This document shows, piece by piece, positions 8,491 to 16,343 of a DNA stretch of 64,000 nucleotides. The stretch covers positions 41,653-105,652 of the forward strand of contig JACKAX010000010.1 of the NCBI GenBank assembly GCA_020634875.1. The letters run 5' to 3'. The notes under the pieces are model-generated. The model searched no databases and was not told the origin of the DNA. It saw nothing but the letters and a program-made list of their open reading frames with translations. A program made the position numbers and the translations under genes. Origin of the DNA: Anaerolineales bacterium. Its GTDB lineage: Bacteria; Chloroflexota; Anaerolineae; Anaerolineales; JABWBV01. The stretch's first letter is position 1. Every line of letters begins with the position of its first letter.

Positions 8491-9471
8491 ATGCAAACCA
8501 ATCTTCGTGGTCGAGACTTCATTAGCGACCTTGACTTCTCGAAAGAAGAAGTCGAAACTGTTTTAGACGTGGCCTGGGACCTGAAACGGAAACGCGCCCT
8601 GGGCGAATCCCATGCCTACCTGCGGGATAAAGTCCTGGCCATGCTCTTTTTCTTCACCAGCACCCGCACCCGCGGCTCGTTCGAGGCGGGGATGGCACAA
8701 CTGGGCGGGCACGCAGCCTTCATTGACAGCGAAACGACCCAAATCTCCCATGGGGATACCGCCAAAGAAATCGGCGAAATCTTCGGACGCTATTTTGACG
8801 GGATCGCCATTCGCCAATGTGACTGGCAATTCGGTAACCAATATGAAAACGAAGTCGCCAAAGCCAGCCGTGTGCCGATCCTCAACATGCAGTGCGACAT
8901 CTATCACCCCTTCCAATGCCTCGCCGATCTGATGACCGTTATCGAGAAGAAAGGGCGCGACCTGCGCCGGAAGAAGATGGTGGTTAGTTGGGCGTATGCT
9001 GCCTCGTACAGCAAACCCATTTCTGTGCCGCAATCCCTTATTTTGCAAATGACCCGCTTTGGGTGCGATGTCGTTCTCGCCCATCCACCGGAGTTCAAAC
9101 TCATGCCCGATATTATGGCGCAGGCGGAGGATAATGCTCGCAAGTATGGTGTAGGGTTTGAGGTAACGGATGACATGGATGAAGCCTTCAAAGACGCGGA
9201 CATCGTCTACCCGAAATCCTGGGGTCCTCTCGTGACGACCACCGCCAAAGAAGAAGGCAAAGCCCTGATCGAAAAATACCGCTCCTGGATCACCGACGAA
9301 CGCCGCATGGCCCTGACGAAAGAAGACTCTATCTACATGCACTGTCTCCCTGCCGACCGCGGCCTGGAAGTGACCGATGGCGTGATTGATGGGCGGCACT
9401 CCGTCGTTTATGATGAAGCCGAAAATCGTCTCCACGCGCAGAAAGCGGTGATGGCGTTGACAATGCGCTAA
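8491..9471 (+). CDS. Carbamoyltransferase, YgeW/knotted-type (ornithine carbamoyltransferase superfamily)
   Basis: A 326-residue transcarbamoylase. The carbamoyl-phosphate loop STRTRGSFE is near residues 56-64, HPFQ near 138 and HCLPADRG near 283. The acceptor side is not that of a normal ornithine enzyme: instead of the S-M-G ornithine loop it has VSWAYAASYSKPISVPQS and DIVYPKSWGP. These resemble the knotted branch (acetyl- and succinyl-ornithine enzymes and E. coli YgeW), so the second substrate may not be ornithine. It is followed 79 bases later by carbamate kinase. That pairing is typical of catabolism, where carbamoyl phosphate is released and used to make ATP. AGAAGGAG precedes the ATG. 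The acceptor assignment is inference from recalled motifs. Confidence 0.82.
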   Translation: MQTNLRGRDFISDLDFSKEEVETVLDVAWDLKRKRALGESHAYLRDKVLAMLFFFTSTRTRGSFEAGMAQLGGHAAFIDSETTQISHGDTAKEIGEIFGRYFDGIAIRQCDWQFGNQYENEVAKASRVPILNMQCDIYHPFQCLADLMTVIEKKGRDLRRKKMVVSWAYAASYSKPISVPQSLILQMTRFGCDVVLAHPPEFKLMPDIMAQAEDNARKYGVGFEVTDDMDEAFKDADIVYPKSWGPLVTTTAKEEGKALIEKYRSWITDERRMALTKEDSIYMHCLPADRGLEVTDGVIDGRHSVVYDEAENRLHAQKAVMALTMR

Positions 9472-9474
9472 AAA

Positions 9475-9526
9475 AAGTGATAAGTGATGAAGTGATAAAT
9501 AAAAATCACTTCATTACTTATCACTT
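9475..9526. repeat. AAGTGATAAGTGA-family palindrome
   Basis: A 21-base left arm (9475-9495, built of AAGTGATAAGTGATG units) pairs with 9506-9526 with a single mismatch that is a G-U pair in RNA; the loop is 10 bases. It lies between the carbamoyltransferase and carbamate kinase genes. Related sequences are at 2893, 12063, 15809 and 49500. Confidence 0.75.
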
Positions 9527-9550
9527 ATCATTTTTCTTCAGGAGTATTAC

Positions 9551-10498
9551 ATGATTTCAGGTAAAACCGCCCTCATTGCCGTAGGGGGGAACTCTCTTAT
9601 TACAAACGAAAGCAAAAAGACCATAGACGATCAATATGAAGCCGCAGAGGCTTCAATGCACTATATTGCCGACATGATCGAGCAAGGCTGGAATGTCATC
9701 ATTTCGCATGGGAACGGGCCGCAAGTGGGCTTTATTCTGCGGCGAAGCGAATTGGCAGCGCATGAACTTCATCCGGTTTGGATGGATTATGCCGTTGCAG
9801 ATACGCAAGGGGCCATCGGGTATATGTTCCAAAAAGCCCTGCGGAATGAATTTGTCCGTCGGGGGATGGACAAACAAGCGGTCACAGTGGTTACCCAGGT
9901 TTTGGTTGACCGAGAAGACCCGGCCTTTGCGAATCCGACCAAGCCGATTGGCTCTTTTATGGATGAAGAAACCGCGAAAGGTCACGCGGCCCGGTTCGGG
10001 TGGGTAGTTGTCGAAGACGCTGGACGGGGGTGGCGGCGCGTGGTTCCTTCCCCGACCCCGCAAGAAATTTTAGAAAAAAACCCGATTTATTCCCTCATTC
10101 AATCCGGGTATATCGTCATTGCCTGTGGCGGGGGCGGGATTCCTGTGTTTGTCAAAGAAGATGGCAATTTACGCGGCGTAGAAGCCGTGATTGATAAAGA
10201 CTTCGCCTCCGCGTTGCTAGCCCAATCGCTTAACGTGGATTTGTTCCTTATTGCCACTGCCGTGGAACAAGTCGCGGTCAATTTCAAAAAACCCGATCAA
10301 CGGTGGATTGATGAGATGACCGTGGCAGAAGCGGAGCAGTACATCGCGGAAGGCCATTTTGCCAAGGGCAGTATGCAGCCCAAAGTTCAGGCCATCGTGC
10401 AATATCTCAAAAATGGTGGCAAAATGGGGCTGATTACCACCCCCTGGAACATTGCAAAAGCCTTGCAGGGTGAAACCGGAACACGGATTGTGCCGTGA
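9551..10498 (+). CDS. arcC: Carbamate kinase
   Basis: A 315-residue carbamate kinase that makes ATP and carbamate from carbamoyl phosphate and ADP, the last step of arginine deiminase or ureide-type fermentations. Visible family features are the N-terminal ALIAVGGNSLI, HGNGPQVG, PTKPIGSF, ACGGGGIPV, AVIDKDFASALLA and GSMQPKV, all in the expected order and at the family's usual length. SD: TTCAGGAG, 7 bases before the ATG. Arginine deiminase is absent nearby, so the carbamoyl phosphate probably comes from the carbamoyltransferase just upstream running in reverse on a carbamoylated compound. Confidence 0.95.
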   Translation: MISGKTALIAVGGNSLITNESKKTIDDQYEAAEASMHYIADMIEQGWNVIISHGNGPQVGFILRRSELAAHELHPVWMDYAVADTQGAIGYMFQKALRNEFVRRGMDKQAVTVVTQVLVDREDPAFANPTKPIGSFMDEETAKGHAARFGWVVVEDAGRGWRRVVPSPTPQEILEKNPIYSLIQSGYIVIACGGGGIPVFVKEDGNLRGVEAVIDKDFASALLAQSLNVDLFLIATAVEQVAVNFKKPDQRWIDEMTVAEAEQYIAEGHFAKGSMQPKVQAIVQYLKNGGKMGLITTPWNIAKALQGETGTRIVP

Positions 10499-10746
10499 GT
10501 CTGAATAAGACCTAAAATTGTCGGGTAAAATGTCCCTATACCGCTCCTTCTTTCCTCGGTAAGATAGATTAGCTTAAAAATCGGTGTACCGATTAGAAGG
10601 TGTCAGTAAATTCTTCCACAGAAAAAGGAGGCACACCGCATAAAATTTCTCGCCTTTTCCTTCTTTCACTAACCCATAAATAACCTCACAAAATATGGTT
10701 TTCCTCCCAGGAAAGGAGGAGCCACTCTTTCAATGGAGATAAAAAA
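10499..10746. other. Leader and promoter region of the BMP transporter operon
   Basis: 248 bases without a gene. It holds several purine-rich SD-like stretches (AAAAAGGAGG at about 10624, GGAAAGGAGGAG near 10710) and a small hairpin AATCGGTGTACCGATT near 10578-10593. A TATGG-like element near 10695 made me consider a purine riboswitch, but the conserved core is absent. A start in mid-leader is not supported. Confidence 0.35.
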
Positions 10747-12015
10747 ATGAAGAAAAATGTTATTTGGTTCCTGATTTCGATGTTAGCCGTTTTCGTTCTG
10801 GCGGCGTGTCAACCTGCCTCCCCAACGGAAACCACTACGACCAACGAACCTGTGGCCACCGAAGCGATGGCCGACTGCAAAGCCTCCACCGAGGCGACGG
10901 CAGAAGGCAATTACCAGATCCCCGCCGTCGTGGAGGGCTGTTATAACGTCGCCTTTGTATACGTTGGCCCACACGATGATGGTGGCTGGACTCAGGCGCA
11001 CGATGTTGGCCGGATGTACGTTGAAGCTAATATGGAAGGCGTTCACACTGCCTATGTTGAAATCGTCGCGGAAGGCGCTGATGCCGAACAGGTGATCCGC
11101 TCCCTCGCCCGCAAAGGCTTTGACGTGATTTTCACCACCTCTTTCGGGTACATGGACGCGACCGAAACCGTCGCCGGTGAATTCCCCGATATTGATTTTA
11201 TTCACATCAGTGGTTACAAATCCAACGGCGCGAACTTTGGCAACCTGTTTGGCGCAATGGAAGATATCAAATACCTCGCCGGGATGCTGGCGGGTTCCCG
11301 TGCCAAAACCGATGGCAATCCCAAATTGGGCTACATTGCCACCTTCCCCATCCCCGAAGAACTTCGCCTGGGCAATGCTTTCGCGTTGGGCGTGGCAAAA
11401 ACCTGCCCCGAATGCACCATTGATGTGCGTTGGATCAGCACCTGGCATGACCCCATCCTCGAAAAAGAAGGCGCTTCCTCCCTCTTTGACAGCGGTGCCC
11501 AGATTGTCATGACCGGTGCGGACACCCCCGCCCCCGCCGAAGCCGCCCCCGCAGGCAAATGGGGTATCACCTACGATTACAGCGGTAACTGCACCCTCGA
11601 CTCCTGTCTGACCTCCATGTATTACAACTGGGGTCCCGTCTATGCCGATATCGTGCAACGCTCGCGCGACGGCAAATACGTTGGCGGTTCTGAATACTTC
11701 GATGCTGACAGTGGCGCGTTGGGCCTCTATGGCTTCATGGAAGGCGAAACCCCGCAGCCCGGTGTGGAAGGTCTCCCCGCGGAAGATCTGCAACTGATCA
11801 AAGATACGCTCGCCGCTATGCTCGCTGGTAAATTCACCCGCTTTGACGTTTTCAAAGGCCCCATTACGGACAACCAGGGTAATCAGGTTCTCGCCGATGG
11901 CGTAAGCCTCGAACAACTTGACCTCGATGGCTTCTCCCAATTCGGTAGCCCCTGCAAAACCTGCATGTACTGGTGGAACGAAAACATCACGGCTGAACTG
12001 CCTGCATTGCAATAA
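10747..12015 (+). CDS. BMP family ABC transporter substrate-binding lipoprotein
   Basis: A 422-residue lipoprotein of the Bmp/PnrA/Med family, the periplasmic-type receptor for nucleosides and related compounds. Signal peptide VIWFLISMLAVFVLAAC has a lipobox LAAC with Cys at residue 21, followed by a Thr/Glu-rich linker. Mature features are FVYVGPHDDGGWTQAHDVG, RKGFDVIFTTSFGYMD, PDIDFIHISGYKS, NLFGAMEDIKYLAGMLAG and the late GPITDNQG. It precedes the ATPase and two permeases; a strong hairpin in between would make the receptor more abundant than the membrane parts, as is common for such systems. Unusually, four Cys in CTLDSCLTS and CKTCM suggest disulfides. Confidence 0.92.
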   Translation: MKKNVIWFLISMLAVFVLAACQPASPTETTTTNEPVATEAMADCKASTEATAEGNYQIPAVVEGCYNVAFVYVGPHDDGGWTQAHDVGRMYVEANMEGVHTAYVEIVAEGADAEQVIRSLARKGFDVIFTTSFGYMDATETVAGEFPDIDFIHISGYKSNGANFGNLFGAMEDIKYLAGMLAGSRAKTDGNPKLGYIATFPIPEELRLGNAFALGVAKTCPECTIDVRWISTWHDPILEKEGASSLFDSGAQIVMTGADTPAPAEAAPAGKWGITYDYSGNCTLDSCLTSMYYNWGPVYADIVQRSRDGKYVGGSEYFDADSGALGLYGFMEGETPQPGVEGLPAEDLQLIKDTLAAMLAGKFTRFDVFKGPITDNQGNQVLADGVSLEQLDLDGFSQFGSPCKTCMYWWNENITAELPALQ

Positions 12016-12027
12016 TCAATTCAATCA

Positions 12028-12060
12028 AGAGAGACGATCCGCGAGGATCGTCTCTCTTTT
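12028..12060 (+). terminator. Intrinsic terminator after the BMP gene
   Basis: AGAGACGATCC (12030-12040), loop GCGA, GGATCGTCTCT (12045-12055) and a T run. It lies inside the transporter operon, so it probably limits read-through from the receptor gene into the ATPase gene. Confidence 0.85.
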
Positions 12061-12062
12061 CA

Positions 12063-12104
12063 AAGTGATAAATGATGAAGTGTTCACTTCATCATTTATC
12101 ACTT
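12063..12104. repeat. AAGTGATAAATGATG-family perfect palindrome
   Basis: Two 20-base arms (12063-12082 and 12085-12104) are perfectly complementary with a 2-base loop; one more ACTTATCACTTT unit runs to 12112. It sits right after the BMP terminator and 5 bases before the ATPase start, where an SD would be expected but none is seen. Confidence 0.8.
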
Positions 12105-12117
12105 ATCACTTTCTCCC

Positions 12118-13686
12118 ATGACCGACGCATCCTCTCTCCCCCCCTCCTCCCCCCCTGCCGTTGAAATGCAAAATATCGTAGTTCGTTTTCCAGGTGTGCT
12201 GGCGAATGACCGCGTTAACCTAACTCTGCGTCAAGGAGAAATCCATGCCCTGCTTGGGGAAAATGGGGCAGGAAAAAGTACGTTAATGAATGTGTTGGCC
12301 GGTTTGTATCGCCAAACTTCCGGGACGATCAAAATCTTTGGGGAAACCGTCAGTTTTCATTCCCCGAAGTACTCGATTGCGAAAGGGATCGGGATGGTTC
12401 ACCAACATTTTATGCTCGTTCCCACGCAAACCGTAACCGAAAATATCTTGCTTGGCTTGGATGACCCTAAGTTCGTGATGAATTTGTCCAAGTACGATGA
12501 GAAAGTTCGGTCGTTGGAAGATCAATTTGGTTTGAAGGTGGACCCCACGGCCAAAATCTGGCAGTTATCGGTGGGGGAACAACAACGCGTGGAGATTCTC
12601 AAAACTCTGTATCGCGGCGCACGCATTCTCATTTTTGACGAACCCACCGCAGTACTTGCCCCACAAGAGATCAACGAACTTATGCATACGATGAAGTCTA
12701 TGGTGGCGCAAGGCAAGTCCATCATCTTCATCAGCCACAAATTGCACGAGGTGACCGAGGTGGCTGATCGGGTGACGGTGCTGCGTAAGGGTTTGGCAAC
12801 CGCGGAAGGGGTGTCCATCGCGGGGATGACGAAACTTGATCTGGCCCAGTTAATGGTCGGGCGTAATGTTGTCTTTTATATTGAGAAGAATCCGTTGAAA
12901 GCAGGGAATACGGTTTTAGAGGTCAAAAATGTGTCAGCCGAAAATGATAAGGGCGTGTCCGCACTGAAAAATTTATCGCTGGAAGTGCGGGCGGGAGAAA
13001 TTCTGGGGATTGCTGGGGTGGCGGGCAACGGACAATCTGAACTCGCCCAGGTGATTACGGGGATGCGCCCGTGCCAGGGGAGTATTCTGGTCAACGGCGA
13101 AGAAGTGGCAAATAAGCCCCCCATCGCCTCGATCAAACGTGGCGTGGCCCACGTGCCCGAAGACCGGACGGGGGTCGGCAGTGCGCCAAATATGACCATC
13201 ACCGAAAACACGATCATGAAAAATTATCGCTCCGAACCGATTGGGCACGGTTGGAGCATTAACTTTACCAACGCCCGCGAATATGCCCGCGCTTTGAAAG
13301 ACAAGTATGCCATTCTTGCCCCCGGCGTGCGGACCCTGGCGCGCAAACTTTCGGGCGGGAATCTGCAAAAAGTGATCCTGGCCCGCGAAATCTCCGCCCA
13401 GCCCAAGTTGATCGTTGCGGTGCAACCCACGCGCGGGTTGGATGTCGGTGCAATTGAGTCGATCCAAAATCTCCTCCTGGAGCAACGTGATCTAGGTGCG
13501 GCAGTTTTGTTGATTTCAGAAGAATTAGAAGAATTGTTCGCGCTGAGCGACCGGATTGCGGTGATTTATGAAGGGAAAATCATGGGGGTGGTGGATGCGG
13601 AACAAGCCGAACTGGATGAAATCGGGTTGATGATGACAGGCTCACATGCCCATCCAAAACCTGAGCCATCTTCGGGCAGAAGATGA
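12118..13686 (+). CDS. Nucleoside-type ABC transporter ATP-binding protein (two NBDs)
   Basis: A 522-residue protein with two nucleotide-binding domains in one chain, typical of BMP-linked nucleoside and CUT2-type sugar importers. NBD1 has Walker A GENGAGKST near 46-54, signature LSVGEQQRVE near 150 and Walker B ILIFDEPTAVL. NBD2 has the usual degenerate P-loop GVAGNGQSE near 300, without the Lys, and LSGGNLQKV near 410. The AHVPEDRTGVG element is characteristic of the family. It energises the two permeases encoded downstream. The N-terminal Ser/Pro stretch (SSLPPSSPPAV) is unlike the family and may reflect an upstream start; the palindrome immediately before it blocks an obvious SD. Confidence 0.94.
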   Translation: MTDASSLPPSSPPAVEMQNIVVRFPGVLANDRVNLTLRQGEIHALLGENGAGKSTLMNVLAGLYRQTSGTIKIFGETVSFHSPKYSIAKGIGMVHQHFMLVPTQTVTENILLGLDDPKFVMNLSKYDEKVRSLEDQFGLKVDPTAKIWQLSVGEQQRVEILKTLYRGARILIFDEPTAVLAPQEINELMHTMKSMVAQGKSIIFISHKLHEVTEVADRVTVLRKGLATAEGVSIAGMTKLDLAQLMVGRNVVFYIEKNPLKAGNTVLEVKNVSAENDKGVSALKNLSLEVRAGEILGIAGVAGNGQSELAQVITGMRPCQGSILVNGEEVANKPPIASIKRGVAHVPEDRTGVGSAPNMTITENTIMKNYRSEPIGHGWSINFTNAREYARALKDKYAILAPGVRTLARKLSGGNLQKVILAREISAQPKLIVAVQPTRGLDVGAIESIQNLLLEQRDLGAAVLLISEELEELFALSDRIAVIYEGKIMGVVDAEQAELDEIGLMMTGSHAHPKPEPSSGRR

Positions 13687-13735
13687 ATAGACATTTGACA
13701 AACTTCCCTTTTGGTATGCACACAAGGATGAAAAG

Positions 13736-14848
13736 ATGAACTTACCCTTTCGTTTACAGATAGAAAAACGGACAGAAGACGTTCCGAAGTGGTTGCCACT
13801 GGCAACGGCGCTCGGTTCGGTGGTGCTGGCGTTTATCGTCAGTGGTATAGTGCTGGCGTTTGTCGGCGGCGATCCATTCAAAGCTGGGAAGTTCTTCTTT
13901 GATGCGACCTTTGGCAGTTGGCCTGTTTTTTCGGATACGCTGGTCAAGGCCACCCCACTGATCATGGTGGGCCTGGCTTGTGCGATTGCCTTCAAAATGA
14001 AGTTGTGGAACATTGGCGCAGAAGGACAATTTTATTTAGGCGCTTTCTTTGCCAGTCTGGTGGTTTTAATCCCCATCGTTCCCCCCGAAGCACCGAAATT
14101 TGTCACGATTGGCCTGATGATTATCATGGGCATGATCGGTGGCGCGTTGTGGGGCTTTATCCCTGGTTTTTTGAAGGCAAAATACAATGTCAACGAGATT
14201 ATCACCACCTTGATGCTGAACTACATCGCGGTATTTTGGAATAACTTTTGGATTTTCGACCGATGGAGCGATGCGGGCTTTCAAATGACCCCCCAGTTTG
14301 ACAAAAGCGCCTGGCTTCCCCGGTTGGCAGACTACGCAAAGGAGTTCAAGGCTTTTTCCGGGATCACCCTGCATTTGGGGGTGGTGTTCGGGCTGGTGGC
14401 GGCGGTCGTCGTCTGGTGGGTGTTAGATCGGAGCCGGTGGGGGTATGAAATCAAACTGATCGGCGATAACCCGAATGCGGCGAAGTATGCAGGCTTGAAC
14501 ATCGCCCGCAACGTCATCCTGGTGATGATGTTCTCCGGGGCGCTGGCGGGGCTGGCAGGGATGAGCGAAGTGACTGGGGTGGTTCACCGTTTGCAGGAGC
14601 GCATCTCGCCGGGGTACGGGTTTACAGGGATCATCGTGGCGTGGCTCGCGAAGTTGAACCCGTTCGCGGTCGTGGTGGTCTCCATTCTGTTCGGGGCGTT
14701 GATCGTTGCCGGACGTGAAATTCAACCTTCCGGGTTGTCAAACTTGCTTCAGGGCATCATTTTATTTTTCTTGATCAGTAGCGATGTGTTGCTGCGCTAT
14801 CAAGTGCGGATTGTCCGCCGAACACCGGAAGCAGAGGTGTCAGCATGA
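13736..14848 (+). CDS. Nucleoside-type ABC transporter permease 1
   Basis: A 370-residue inner-membrane permease of the BPD_transp_2 (LivH/M-like) family with about nine to ten helices. Recognisable pieces are FKMKLWNIGAEGQFYLGA, LKAKYNVNEIITTLMLNYIA, GDNPNAAKYAGLN (the cytoplasmic loop that docks on the ATPase), FSGALAGLAGMSEVTGV and SPGYGFTGIIVAWLAKLNP. These match YufP-type nucleoside permeases. An AGGATG SD-like element precedes the ATG. The stop codon overlaps the ATG of the second permease. Confidence 0.93.
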   Translation: MNLPFRLQIEKRTEDVPKWLPLATALGSVVLAFIVSGIVLAFVGGDPFKAGKFFFDATFGSWPVFSDTLVKATPLIMVGLACAIAFKMKLWNIGAEGQFYLGAFFASLVVLIPIVPPEAPKFVTIGLMIIMGMIGGALWGFIPGFLKAKYNVNEIITTLMLNYIAVFWNNFWIFDRWSDAGFQMTPQFDKSAWLPRLADYAKEFKAFSGITLHLGVVFGLVAAVVVWWVLDRSRWGYEIKLIGDNPNAAKYAGLNIARNVILVMMFSGALAGLAGMSEVTGVVHRLQERISPGYGFTGIIVAWLAKLNPFAVVVVSILFGALIVAGREIQPSGLSNLLQGIILFFLISSDVLLRYQVRIVRRTPEAEVSA

Positions 14849-15810
14849 ATTTAGAAGTCATTTTACACGCTGGTTTAGCAACCGGAACCATCTTGCTGTT
14901 TGCCGCCATTGGAGAAGTGTATGCGGAACGTTCGGGCATTTTGAACCTGGGGGTGGAAGGGATGATGCTCGTCGGCGCGATGGCGGGCTTCAAAACTGCG
15001 GTTGTGACCAGCAATCCGTGGTTGGGTTTGCTGGTGGCGATGGTCGCGGCGGGCATCCTGAGCCTGGCGCACGGGTTGGTGACAATCCACTTTCAAGCGG
15101 ATCAGGTGGTCAGCGGGTTATCGCTGACTTTTCTTGGAACAGGCATTGCGCTTGTCCTGGGCGAAGGACTAACCGGCCTCAACCCGCCCCTCATTCCCGA
15201 CGTATCCATCCCGTTGCTTTCTGCCATTCCTTTTATTGGCCCGGTGTTTTTCGCCAACCATAGTGTCTTGGTTTACGTAGGATATGTCTTCACCCCTCTC
15301 TGTTGGTGGTACATCCACAAAACCCGCCCTGGAATGCACCTGCGCGCCGTCGGCGAAAAACCCGCCGCGGCGGACACGATGGGCATCAACGTGTACCGTG
15401 TCCGTTATTTTTACACCTTTGTCGGGGGAATGTTAGCCGGACTGGCGGGAGCCACGATCAGCCTCTCAGTTTCCCCTGGTTGGTACAGCGTCCAAACCAC
15501 GTCCGGGCAGGGGTGGATTGCCGTCGGGTTAGTGATTTTCGCTCAGTGGGACCCCGTGCGGGCGGCCATCGGTGGGTACCTGTTTGGCGCCATCCGGCGC
15601 GGCATTCTGGATTTGCAAGGCCCTGCCACCTTGTTGGGCCTCACCAATCCCTTATTCATCAACCGGAATTATGCGTTCTTCCTGCAAATGGTCCCGTTCA
15701 TTTTGACGATTTTGGCTTTGGTCTGGGGGTCCCGTGCGGCGACAAAAAAGCGTCTTGGCGCACCCGCCGCGTTGGGGGTTCCGTATGTTCGTGGGGAGCG
15801 GGGGCTGTAA
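14845..15810 (+). CDS. Nucleoside-type ABC transporter permease 2
   Basis: A 321-residue partner permease, YufQ-like, overlapping the first permease by four bases (ATGA). Helices are evident throughout; family hallmarks are EVYAERSGILNLGVEGMML, QADQVVSGLSLTFLGTGI, GEKPAAADTMGINVYRVRY and GQGWIAVGLVIFAQWDP. The two permeases form the heterodimeric channel. The substrate of the system is probably a nucleoside, purine base or a similar compound; sequence alone does not say which. It converges on the GNAT pair, and the two transcripts are separated by a compound terminator/repeat. Confidence 0.93.
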   Translation: MNLEVILHAGLATGTILLFAAIGEVYAERSGILNLGVEGMMLVGAMAGFKTAVVTSNPWLGLLVAMVAAGILSLAHGLVTIHFQADQVVSGLSLTFLGTGIALVLGEGLTGLNPPLIPDVSIPLLSAIPFIGPVFFANHSVLVYVGYVFTPLCWWYIHKTRPGMHLRAVGEKPAAADTMGINVYRVRYFYTFVGGMLAGLAGATISLSVSPGWYSVQTTSGQGWIAVGLVIFAQWDPVRAAIGGYLFGAIRRGILDLQGPATLLGLTNPLFINRNYAFFLQMVPFILTILALVWGSRAATKKRLGAPAALGVPYVRGERGL

Positions 15811-15877
15811 AGTGATAAGTGAAAAGGCGTTCTTGATAAACTCAAGAACGCCTTTTTTACTCGTCACTTATCACTTT
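15809..15877. terminator. Bidirectional terminator embedded in an AAGTGATAAGTGA repeat
   Basis: The outer arms AAAGTGATAAGTGA (15809-15822) and TCACTTATCACTTT (15864-15877) belong to the dispersed repeat family. Nested inside is a classic terminator, AGGCGTTCTTGA (15824-15835) with TCAAGAACGCCT (15843-15854) and a T run. It separates the convergent permease and GNAT genes. Confidence 0.85.
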
Positions 15878-16342
15878 CACCATCTTCAAAGAATCCCCCG
15901 TCCCCTCGACCTTCTCAAACCCCACCCGTTCATACAATCGCACTGCCGGATTATCTGCGGAAACACTCAGGCTGATTTGTGGGTATTGTGTTCCCACAAT
16001 TTCCAGCAATCGGGCAATAAGTTTGGTGCCAATGCCCAGCCCGCGGTAATCGGGGAAAATGGCGATAGAAAGCTCCGGCGTTCGATCATCCACGTACCCA
16101 TAGCCTTGTTCCTTGCCCGTGAGTAGACGAAGCCACACAGCTCCCGCGGGTTTGCCTTCGACAAGCGCAAGAACCCCTTTGTCATCCTCCTGCCCCCAGC
16201 CTTCCACGTACCGGCGAATTTCCGGCTCGTTCACAATCCCGCGCGGGAAGGGGGGCTGTCCCGCGGGTACGTACAACGCGTAGTACAGCATCTCCCACAG
16301 GAAGGGTTCGTCCGCGGGGGTGAGGGGGTGGGTTTCGAGCAT
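15857..16342 (-). CDS. GNAT family N-acetyltransferase
   Basis: A 161-residue GNAT. Acetyl-CoA loop: LSIAIFPDYRGLGIGTKLI (R-G-L-G-I-G). It ends in ISLSVSADNPAVRLYERVGFEKVEG, the standard last strands. I use the ATG at 16342, which follows the upstream GNAT's stop by one base (TGAC-ATG) and starts right at the first GNAT strand (LETHPLTPADEPFLWEML). An ATG at 16357 would add MAYPD and overlap the upstream gene. Its 3' end overlaps the terminator/repeat. Acceptor unknown; probably co-transcribed with the larger GNAT. Confidence 0.82.
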   Translation of the reverse strand: MLETHPLTPADEPFLWEMLYYALYVPAGQPPFPRGIVNEPEIRRYVEGWGQEDDKGVLALVEGKPAGAVWLRLLTGKEQGYGYVDDRTPELSIAIFPDYRGLGIGTKLIARLLEIVGTQYPQISLSVSADNPAVRLYERVGFEKVEGTGDSLKMVKVISDE

Positions 16343-16343
16343 G

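Noticed and set aside
8491..10498. Classical arginine deiminase pathway
   Set aside because: No arginine deiminase or arginine/ornithine antiporter is present, and the carbamoyltransferase lacks the ornithine loop.
10499..10746. Purine riboswitch before the BMP transporter
   Set aside because: An ATATGG-like element occurs, but the conserved GUUUCUACC core and the paired P1 helix are absent.
15809..15877. CRISPR-like repeat array from the AAGTGATAAGTGA units
   Set aside because: Copies are scattered singly across the window, lack uniform spacers and have no cas genes nearby.
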